Positions 1 to 8,300 of a stretch of DNA of 12,690 bases are shown in pieces. The stretch covers positions 1 to 12,690 of the forward strand of contig JAOXYC010183246.1 in NCBI GenBank assembly GCA_028565715.1, read 5' to 3'. Made by a program: the position numbers and the translations under genes. How positions within the stretch are numbered: the first letter of the stretch is position 1; every line of letters begins with the position of its first letter. Under the pieces are notes generated by a model, which worked only from the letters and a program-made list of their open reading frames with translations, made no database searches and was not told the DNA's origin. This DNA is from Phoronis pallida (taxonomy: Eukaryota > Phoronida > Phoronidae).

Positions 1-103
1 TCTCAACTCAAAGTTCATAACTTCGTGAAGCCATTTCTGACCCAATAGAACTCCCAAATTGTGTTTCTGAACCTTGGCACAGCCTAAAACCGGTTGTGTT
101 ACT
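1..103 (+). mobile_element. Truncated copy of the TTAA foldback element (right end)
   Basis: Bases 1-107 match 2862-2968 without gaps, with six differences. The match stops exactly at TTAA (104-107), which is also where the complete copy at 2599-2964 ends. The remainder of this copy lies left of the window. Its end, CT|TTAA, mirrors the TTAA|AG start seen in the complete copy. Confidence 0.7.
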
Positions 104-2415
104 TTAAAACAAGAAACCATTTCGTCTTAGTTAACCTACACTTTACGGGCGACACCTTGATAACCACGATTTTTCCACATTAATGGCTGGATGATGCGAA
201 TACAATTTAATAAAAATTTAATTTTATAGTAAATTACCGGGAACGATTCGTCGGCTTTTGTAAGTTGTAGTCCCTAATTATGCGGCAAGGACTCCCGCGT
301 GACGTCATACATGTAGACCGGGAGTGGTGAGTAGGTTAATTCTATAAAAAGCGTGTCGCGCCGTAGTGCCGCGCTCAGATCATGGCACTTCCCAATTCTC
401 ATCTACGTTACGTTTATAAGGTATACCCAATCCATACCGAAATTGTAAAAACTTAGGCCCTCTACACCCATTTCAATAATTTGGACGTCGTTTGAAAATT
501 TGAAACCCCCACACCAATAGTGACCAAAATTACTGATAACCTCAGTGGCCAATATCCGATACCAAAACCCTGAAGCGAATCCGCGGTCCAGTCTGCATGT
601 ACCTCACGCTTTCAACACCCCCCCCGACCATGTATGCAAAACTAATTTTTTCTAAGAAATTGTACAGCGATTTTTCTTGACGCATCACATCGAACAACAA
701 TGATGATGATAATACCAAAACATTCAAAATACGTACAAACATTGAGTTTCAAAAACTTTCCCTAAAATTCCAAAACAGAATCAGTACGAGCAAATTTGAT
801 GAACGGAGCGCATGATGAAATAATTGAACCACGCATTGAGTCATACTTGGCACGAGGAGCATTGTTTAGCTCATATACAATTTCCTCAACTATGCAGGAT
901 AGGTCGATGTAGGTGTTCTTATCTCAAGCTAGGATCCTATAGTCTCAAGTAAGGACTTGCTTATTATTTTATAAAGTACAAAATATACAGGGCTTGCTCT
1001 AGCAAAACAGGATGACATAGGCGTCAAAATGATACCGCATGCCCGCATGTGACAATAATACATATGTCATCGTGAGATACGTCTGGAAGTACACTTTCGC
1101 ACGACTGTAGGCTGCATTTTTAACATTTTTTAAAAACGCCCAAATTCTGGTCCTATGCAGAACAAACCTTATGAAATTTGAATGCAGTTAAAAAATCGAA
1201 GGATTTTTTGGCGAAAATCGGATAAAGAAATGCCGATTTGAAAACTTAGTTCAATTTTTTACCTATATTTTTTTTTCAAAAAAATAACATATATTTGAAA
1301 CGTAGGGGCAGTGATTACTTGATTTTGGGCGCGCATATACATCGGAACGCAATGTAACATGAGGTAATAATGCTATTGCATCACTCATTTGAGGAAAAAT
1401 GAAAGGAACCGCCTTTATTATTTTAACTGTTTCACTAAAAAGTGGCACATATACATGTAGGTCGACAAAACTGAGTTGAAATCTGAAGAGCAATTTCTTG
1501 AAAAAAAAAATTGTAAAGTGACCGAGAAAAGTCTGCCTAAAATGGTGTTCCTCGACAAAATTCTTTTTATTTTTTTTAAATGCATTCAAAATTTAAACAT
1601 TGTTTTTTGAAAAAGGTTTTAAAAGTGTTTGCAGTCATCAGAAACGGCGTAGAGCACCCCACAAATGATTTATTGAGTCGTGAAAATAAAATACGATCAA
1701 AACAGAGAGTTGTACTTACCAATGCACAAAACGTTGCAATTTCACACTGAGTCTGTAGATTTTGTTGCTGTGAGAGTCCTGTGAGATATTGCGCTATTTT
1801 AGCTAAATTGCGCCATTTTATATGCCGAAAGTGAAACCAGTCTGTAGATTGGGAACTTCCTACAGTGTTATAATAGTTTCTTGGAAAAACGTTGACTAGG
1901 AATTCACTTGAGCAGTTTGTTGCAAAAAAACATAAAACTGTCTGTGTTGTCGGATTCATGAGTTCTTATGGGGTTTTATATGATTGTTTGAGGAATTTTT
2001 CAGAAATAGTTGCGGGTCAGTATAGTATCAATACAACAATGACAAGGCTTCGTGAGCGTCCTAGGTGTTAAGAACACAAGTTTCTTTGTTTGACATGTTT
2101 CGACGAACCTCTCGTCATTATCAAGCTTTATTACTGTAAGCCAATGCGTTTAATGCACCACGCACCATGTAGGCCTACTATGGACACATGGAATATCACG
2201 AGTCAATATGACGACAAATAATTTTCAATTCTATGCAACGCGGTTACGCGCGAAGTGGGACATGTACGAGTGGAATTGTACCTTAATTAATGGTTTCGAG
2301 TTTCAAGTGTAAAAAATATTGAAATCGGTTGTTTGAAATTGTTGTAATTTTTAGTGAGGGCGTAACTGAAATGCATGCTTGGTCTACAGTTTGGTATCGA
2401 CTACCTTTAGCCCCC
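104..2415. other. Intergenic stretch without a recognisable gene
   Basis: This is AT-rich sequence with many stops in all frames. The open frames on the minus strand are low-complexity, Phe/Lys-rich translations of A/T runs and match no family I know. Minor items are a CRE-like TGACGTCA (300-307), a TATA-like box (343-349), a weak hairpin (1011-1071) and a small hairpin motif (2092-2126). All are covered in the findings or rejected lists. Confidence 0.6.
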
Positions 2416-2483
2416 TAGACACAGAGGCCGTGACCGAAAACGTTTTTTTTTCGAACCCTAAGTTCGGTCACGTTATGTGTCTA
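2416..2483. repeat. Imperfect hairpin abutting the GC-rich element
   Basis: TAGACACA and CGTGACCGAA on the left pair with TTCGGTCACG and TGTGTCTA on the right. The loop holds a run of eight to nine T. The hairpin ends exactly at the TA that precedes the left terminal repeat of the next element, so it may be the remnant of an adjacent or earlier insertion. Confidence 0.6.
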
Positions 2484-2598
2484 TAAGCCCCCCCGCACAC
2501 CTAGCGCGATTGCCGCGCGGCAAACGCGCTGCGAGAATGTTGCTTGGCGTGCGAGGGTCCTTTTCTGCAACATTCGCGCCTGCAAATATGTAGCTTAA

Positions 2599-2964
2599 AG
2601 ACCCATGTTCGCTCTCTAAGGCCTAAAAAAAGTTTTGGGTTTTTCGGTGGGTCAGGATTGTATTCTTGATGTTATGACCTTTGAGTAGAGCCAAACTAAT
2701 AAGAAATCCGTCGTGTTTTAGTGATTTAATGCGAAACCGCCGATTCCTAGTTCGTGCCTGTCTTTCAGACGGCTCGATTGTTATTCGTGCTGCAGCACGA
2801 ATAACAATCTGCAATGGTTGGCATTAAATCACAAATATACGAGGGATTTTCGAGATGTTTGCCTCAACTCAAAGTTCATAACTTCGTGAAGCCATTTCTG
2901 ACCCAATAGAACTCACAAATTGTGTTTCTAAACCTTGGAACAGCCTGAAACTGGTTGTGTTACT
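2599..2964. mobile_element. 366-bp full-length palindromic (foldback) element with TTAA borders
   Basis: TTAA lies on both sides (2595-2598 and 2965-2968). The whole element folds back on itself around a centre at 2792/2793. The middle 34 bases are a perfect palindrome around CTGCAG. Further out the two halves remain clearly complementary, for example GTGATTTAATGC (2721-2732) with GCATTAAATCAC (2821-2832), and GTTATGACCTTTGAG with CTCAAAGTTCATAAC. Similarity falls towards the tips. There is no coding capacity. TTAA duplications are typical of piggyBac-type cut-and-paste transposition, but the AG-starting tips do not match the canonical piggyBac CCC ends, so the superfamily is unproven. Confidence 0.7.
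2776..2809. repeat. Perfect 34-bp palindrome at the centre of the foldback element
   Basis: The 17 bases 2776-2792 are exactly complementary to 2793-2809 with no spacer. The centre is CTGCAG and the outer bases read GATTGTTATTCG / CGAATAACAATC. Long spacer-free palindromes are usually unstable in genomes, which suggests a young insertion or gene conversion between the arms. Confidence 0.95.
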
Positions 2965-3129
2965 TTAAGTACTAAATAGCGTTGCGCGGCAATCGCGCAA
3001 GGTGTGCGGGGGTACAAACTCAGCAAGAATGTTGCCTAGGCGTGATTGCCGCGCGGCAATCGCGCTAGGTGTGCGGGGGGCTTTAGCGTGGCTGGGTATT
3101 GAAAACGGTGTTTCCATCCCGACTTTATT

Positions 3130-3245
3130 AGAACACTCGCATTCCTGTGGAGATTGCCCCCACCGGAATTGAACCTCCGTCCATTGCCAGGGTGATTTCA
3201 GAAATCGCTGTTTCGAAGAACAACCAATTTGACCAAAAGTTTCGG
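3130..3245 (-). repeat. tRNA-like sequence, possible head of a tRNA-derived SINE
   Basis: On the minus strand, TGGTCAAATTGG (3235-3224) differs at one position from the pol III A-box consensus TRGCNNARYNGG. GGTTCAATTCC (3175-3165) fits the B-box. They are 60 bases apart, slightly wider than in most tRNAs. The T-stem pairs poorly and no matching acceptor stem is visible, so this is not a working tRNA. A decayed tRNA-derived SINE or tRNA pseudogene is the best reading. No poly(A) tail or flanking duplication was found. Confidence 0.4.
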
Positions 3246-3729
3246 TTTCATTATAAGATGGAAGTTCGTTGAAAAACAAAACATTACACATACTACTAAC
3301 AAGATAAACAATTAACCAGTATAGGTCTTGTCAGTCGCATGAAGATTCAATTTCTTGTAGAAGCTAATTTTATTAATCTATTCCTTTGACTGAAGCAGCG
3401 TATGTGACGCTTAGTTTGCCATTTGCGGCATGGGTTCAACACGATCACAAATGAGCGATATAATACCATCTTGAAAAATTCTTGTAGGCTACTAGTAGTC
3501 TTCATTTATTGACAAAACTTTCAAAAATTGAGAAAAAAATTCAAGCCTAGGTCAATCCATTCTTAAAATTCTACCGTCGATCCACTCATCACTGTCATTT
3601 TTTCATTGCATTAGCGATGTATGAACAGAAAAAATTGTCGGCAATCGAAGCGTTTTTTTTTCAGAAACTGCCGAAAATGGCGTAAATGACTGAAAAATTA
3701 AACATAATTATTGGACAAAAAAAGATGTA

Positions 3730-3767
3730 GTGGACGTGTTTGTATTTAAAAATACAAACATGTCCAC
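3730..3767. repeat. 38-nt hairpin
   Basis: GTGGACGTGTTTGTATTT pairs with AAATACAAACATGTCCAC. That is 18 pairs with one mismatch and a two-base AA loop. It stands alone with no TTAA or TA flanks, so its origin is unclear. Confidence 0.85.
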
Positions 3768-3829
3768 AAAAAGTTTATTACTGTAATTTTTGAAAAATGT
3801 TCTCTTTGTAAAGTATTATCAGTTTTGTC

Positions 3830-4076
3830 ATCTCCGGTTTTGCACCGACTCGGTTGTCGTCGGGTACGTAGCACATCGACCGCCAAATGCATCGACCGCG
3901 CTTCGCGGTGAGTTTACGGTATTTCGTTAGCTGGTCCCCGGCGCCTGAAAGCCCATGGAACCAGCATATGTGTCAAATGTCATTCAGCCGTCCCACGCTC
4001 GATAAACTGATAAGTTGACAGACAGTAAGTTCCCGGGGCCTGACTTACTGCATCTAAGGCTGAGAATTCCGTAAGT
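3830..4076 (+). promoter_or_regulatory. CpG-rich patch: candidate promoter or non-coding first exon
   Basis: This short stretch has many CpG dinucleotides inside a strongly AT-rich region. CATCGACCGC occurs twice, at 3874-3883 and 3890-3899. Three donor-like sites follow: CGCG|GTGAGT (GT at 3908), ACA|GTAAGT (GT at 4025) and TTCC|GTAAGTAT (GT at 4071). CAGTAAGT and ACTTACTG also form an 8-bp stem at 4023-4050. A first exon here spliced to the acceptor before 5188 would supply the 5' UTR of the LIM gene. No TATA box or clear initiator was seen. Confidence 0.25.
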
Positions 4077-5187
4077 ATTAATGGTTATCATGATCATTTA
4101 ACTATAGGAGTAGGTGTTTGTGTGGAAAATAATCCACACGACATTCAAAGTGATTAAACTCGGGAAGTTTGAAGACAGGGAGTGTCAACTCACTCATTCT
4201 CAAAATTGTGTCGTGACTCTTGTCAACATAATTTACTAGACCCGGTTTTCGTCTTGTCTGATCAGTGTACACTGGAGTAAGCCTACTGTGAATGTAATCT
4301 TATATAAAGAAGGACTCTGTAATATTATTTGTTGATTTAGTTGTTGACATGAGTCATTCATGAGACAATGAGCGGAGTAAAAATATGTGGCTCACACAAA
4401 TAAAAAACTCGCAAATGAAATTGACAGGTGTCTGGTGTGTGACGTAGGATAGGTCGGATCCGGTTGATTTTTATCACCCGTTATTATACTAACCAAACGA
4501 CATATACACATTCAAAATGGTTGTGAATGGGAATGCTATCTTTGTGGTGATGTTGTTGGAATACTTATGTAATCAGACTCGCGAGTCTATTATAATTTGG
4601 CCACTTTTAGACGGTCCTTGTCAGGTCAACTACAAACGTAGTCGCGCACCATCTGGCGACCAATATTATCAAACATTATAAATTATAGGCCAACTACTTT
4701 TATGGCAATTTTGAGATGAAGACATTGGACTTTTCAAACTTTATCGCAAGAAATGAACGACAAAACTTTTAAATTTTAAAAGGAATATACAGTCAAAATG
4801 TTTATTATATTGTACTTTGAGTTTTTGAGAATATAATTATTTAGTTGGAAAAATGGTCATAGTGAAATACAGTTTGAGTTTATTTTCTTTAAAAATTAAG
4901 ATTAAGATTGAAGTTCGATTTCTCAACCGAAAATTTTAAATTGTTTTAACTGTTCAAAAGTTTGTGGGTATAGGCCTAAGGCCTATCAATGTTTTGTCCC
5001 GCAGTTTCTGAATGTCCGATTTAACACCCGCCAAGTTGCCCTACAAGGGAATTCATTGATACTTGAGTCCTCACCCAGAAGTGGTAGAAAAATGTATGCA
5101 ATTCAACCCCATCTCGGCCCCTGAATTAAATATATATACTGCCTGCATTAATTAATTAATACTTTAAAAAAAAATTCCCCAACTTAG

Positions 5188-5201
5188 GGTGAGAGGCCAT
5201 A
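5188..5201 (+). promoter_or_regulatory. LPP: Initiation context and possible 3' splice site upstream of the start codon
   Basis: An AG at 5186-5187 follows a short pyrimidine-containing run (TTCCCCAACTTAG) and could be the acceptor joining an upstream non-coding exon. The 14 bases between it and the ATG contain an in-frame TGA (5190-5192). The -3 A and +4 G make the ATG at 5202 a strong start. The acceptor is an inference; the transcript could instead simply run through this region. Confidence 0.35.
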
Positions 5202-5337
5202 ATGGCTGGGGCTACACAGAAGAGACTTATGCAAGAGCTTGGTATCACCGTGGAAACAGGACCCAAACCTCAGGTGGCTTCCTCTAAGAAAGTACCCCCT
5301 GCTGTGGCGCCAAAACCATCTTACTCTTACAGCAAAG
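5202..5337 (+). CDS. LPP: Exon 1: N-terminus with VAPKP alpha-actinin-type motif
   Basis: This exon gives residues 1-45 plus the first base of codon 46, and ends at donor AAAG|GTAAAT (phase 1). The start ATG has A at -3 and G at +4, a good animal initiation context. An in-frame TGA at 5190-5192 closes the frame just upstream, so this ATG is the likely true start unless an upstream exon splices in. The peptide begins MAGATQKRLMQELG, a short amphipathic stretch, followed by a lysine/proline-rich segment ending in VPPAVAPKPSYSY. Zyxin and LPP have a comparable VAPKP block near their N-termini in the alpha-actinin-binding region; that function is inferred here. Only 45 residues precede the intron. 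Reading on past the donor reaches a stop at 5382-5384, so an unspliced transcript would make a 60-residue peptide. Confidence 0.85.
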
Positions 5338-8300
5338 GTAAATTTAAATATTGTTATATTATAGCTAAAAAGGTTGAAAGTTAAATTCTCAGTGATTTTT
5401 ATATAGATTGCTCGTTTTTAACCATTCTTGAAACTTTTAAAAATGAAAATCTGCATTATGTAAAGATACAGATAGGTACTCTCTCTGTGCTGGTTCAAAT
5501 CCGTCATCAAAATGCAAATCAACTAGAAATGTTGTGTATGAGTCCTTTGTTGAACATAACTTACTTTCATCTGAGTAAAAAAATTCAAAAAAATCTGTAA
5601 GGGCTTAGGGGTGATTTGAGAGAGCTTTGTATCCGATAAAAAGCAAGACCTACACTTATGTGTGGGTCCGATTGGATTTGCATTTTGACGCCAGATTTGG
5701 TCCAATGCAGAGAGAGCATCTTTAAATACAAGTGAACAAAACAGGTAAACTTTGCAAAGCACAGTAAAAACTTAAAAATATTTTGAAAAGTTTGGAAAGA
5801 TTTCAATTTTGGCCGATTTGTTGATTTTGTTAGTTCAGAAAACATCAAAGTTCAAATATCACTCAATCTGTATATAAAGTCTATAAATTTGAACACTTTT
5901 TAAAAAAAAGTATCCTTTATTCCATCGATCATGCCATTATATATGTCCAGGGCCATTATTGTTTTCATCGTTTGCCTTGATTGCTTGAATTTTTTAACCC
6001 TTTGTTTAAATTGCAAAAGTCCCAGTCTGTCAAGACACCACAAATAAATGTTGTGTCTCCAGCCATTTTATCTCTGCTGTAAATAATGTTGAAAGCCCCA
6101 CACATTGGGGTGAATTATTCAGGCTTAGCTGATAAAAATTACACTTCATTACCAACCAGAAAGTGTACTGTAAATACTTAAATTCTTGCTCACTTTTTTT
6201 AACAGGCATGCTTACTGTAGGCAATTAAATTATTGTGTATCCGTAATCTTTTGGAAAAATTAAATGTGAAAGTTCTGAGGACCAAAATTGCACAATTAAC
6301 CACAATAGTACTAGGGCTAAGTTAAAAATAGAAAAAGGAGAGAGAGAATAAATTAATGGGTGTTTATTTCAACATCTGTGTCTCCCATTATGTGAGATAG
6401 TGATTAACAACTATGAGCCTGTGTCCGCATTCCTAGGATTACTGTAGTTTACTGATTCACTAGCCAGATGTCAGTTAGCAAATGAACATCCTCCACTAGC
6501 ATTCACATTTATAAACAGCAATTCACTACACAGAGGAAGAGGGATGTTGTTATTCTAGGGCGTTCAGAGTATTCAGGTTGATTTTTGTTGGGAGCAGCTT
6601 TTGGTTTCTATTTTGTGAGCTGTTCTTCAATATGCAGAGGTCTAGATGTAAGTTGATTATTGTGCCAATTTTGTTCAGTTAGTCAATGACGCAAATAGCA
6701 AGTTACACCAGCCTCATAACTTAATTGACTGCCTGTTTTGTCTATGCCGTGTTGGTTTTTCCATGTTGATTTTTCCGGATATAGTTATACCAAGAATAAG
6801 CAACTGAAATATATGTTAGTCGATCGTGTAGGGAGAACAGACCATTGTTTGAGATGGGCTAGGGGAGAGACTATAGATTAGGGGGTACAAAGCCTAACCC
6901 AAATTTTTCAAGAATTTTCATAATTGTTGTAAGTATAGCCGTGTGGATGTTTATGTGTGAATACGACCATATATTATCAATGATGAAAACAAAACATCAT
7001 CATATAACACCATCAATTCAGTCAAACAAGTTTTTGTACGCTGCTTCATTGAAGATGATTTTTTTTTGCACATCCGTGATCATTAACCATTGAATTGTTT
7101 TCTATCCCAGACTGTTTTTTTAATGGCAGCCTGTATTTAATTGGCCCAGTCAGGATATCAATTTTCCTAATCGAGTTTACAACACATGTTTAAAACTGTA
7201 GAGATAATTTGAGACTCCCTATGTAAAATGAGAATAATTCAGACAAATCTGGGTATTGCAATGCACTTACATGTTTCTTATTGCTAAAAAGGCTATTTTG
7301 GTTGACTACTTGAAATTAACAGTGCAGTGGCCTTTTATATGTCAAACCACTCAAGAAGTTGCTGCTCATGGCTATATATACATGATACGTTTTTGATGAT
7401 GATTTTTTTTTCTCAAAGTCTTGCACTAGTGAAGCCTCTTTTAATGAAAAAAATAGCCCAATACAATAGCAAACGTCCGAATTAGCTTCCCTCTAGCGAA
7501 AGGAGACACGAATGTGCGTTCACTTTCGAAAAGTGTGGACAAATAGTGGCACCCTCTAGATTGTGTCATTGAAAGGAAAGGGAAGTTTTTCGGTGTTTTA
7601 TTTGGCAGGGAATGCTGTGAAATCCACGGGCCTCAATGCAAGCCAACTACCACTGTTGTGCCAATGGGTGTATGCCGACACCGGGAAGTTTAAGAACTTG
7701 GCAAAGTATCCGTGGATGAAAGGAATATCATTCCACAAGTTACCTACAACCAGAGTTTGTCCACATAAGCAGACAACTTTCAAAAGTGGCCGCGCATTTG
7801 TGTTTCCTTTCGCTAGAGTGAAGCTAGTTTGGATGTTTGCTATTGTCATATACTCCCGGCATATACTGAAAATCCTGTGATGGAATCTGAGACATGAAAT
7901 GGGTATCAATTGCTGGACAAAGTGGGATGGGCGTACAGGCCACTAATTGTGTATCAAGATACATGTAGTCAAAATAGGGGTTCCAACCGAAGCTTGGCGA
8001 TCTGGAAAATTGAACATCAAAACAGTTCGGTAGATTGTTCACACTCTCCCGATGATGTCATCTTAAATAAAATTTACTAGTTGCTGGGTGAGTCAAGTTT
8101 AGTTGTTCAGACATTTCAATTCGGCATCCCTGACTTTCCCTAAAATGACTGTCTGGATATTTTCTTGCGCATGGAACATTTTTAACACTTGGTTGTAAAC
8201 AAGTGCAAGAAAATATCCAGGCAGTCATTGAGAAACGTTCGGGGATGCCGAACTGAAATGTCTGTCAACTAAACTCGACTCACCTAGTAAGTGAACTTTA

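Larger units (their letters stand above)
2485..3085. mobile_element. GC-rich terminal-inverted-repeat element (host of a nested insertion)
   Basis: The outer ends are inverted copies of about 36 bp. The left end begins near 2486 and contains GCACACCTAGCGCGATTGCC; its reverse complement lies at about 3047-3082. Both ends are bordered by TA. The unit GCGCGGCAATCGCGC is itself nearly palindromic and recurs at 2988-3002. The words GAGAATGTTGC and GCAACATTCGC repeat in both orientations inside. Removing the inner TTAA element (2599-2964) leaves a GC-rich element of about 230 bp with no coding capacity. It is much more GC-rich than its surroundings. Confidence 0.65.
3246..5187. other. Upstream region of the LIM gene
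   Basis: No coding exon is recognisable here. Named items are the hairpin at 3730-3767, the CpG-rich patch at 3830-4076 and a 17-base palindrome-like word built on TAGGCCT at 4971-4987. The remainder, especially 4100-4960, is AT-rich and shows nothing I can support. Confidence 0.55.

Noticed and set aside
1011-1071. Nine-base inverted repeat GATGACATA / TATGTCATC with a GCATG repeat in its loop
   Set aside because: The arms are short, the spacing is large and there is no flanking duplication, so it is within chance expectation.
1-2968. Direct repeats at 1-107 and 2862-2968 read as LTRs of a 2.9-kb retrotransposon
   Set aside because: They lack TG..CA ends, a primer-binding site and any gag or pol coding. 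The repeat is explained by two copies of the TTAA foldback element.
542-3291. Several minus-strand open frames of 60-130 codons in the upstream region
   Set aside because: They are rich in Phe, Lys and Asn from A/T runs, show no known motif and overlap repeats. Their lengths are what chance gives in this amount of DNA.
5492-5502. GGTTCAAATCC, a perfect B-box word
   Set aside because: No A-box lies at the right distance upstream and there is no cloverleaf. The word falls inside a longer inverted repeat that explains it.
7563-7880. 105-codon plus-strand frame across the THAP-remnant element
   Set aside because: Only its GISFHKLP part is meaningful. The frame runs through the terminal inverted repeat, and the cysteine pair is in another frame, so it is not an intact gene.
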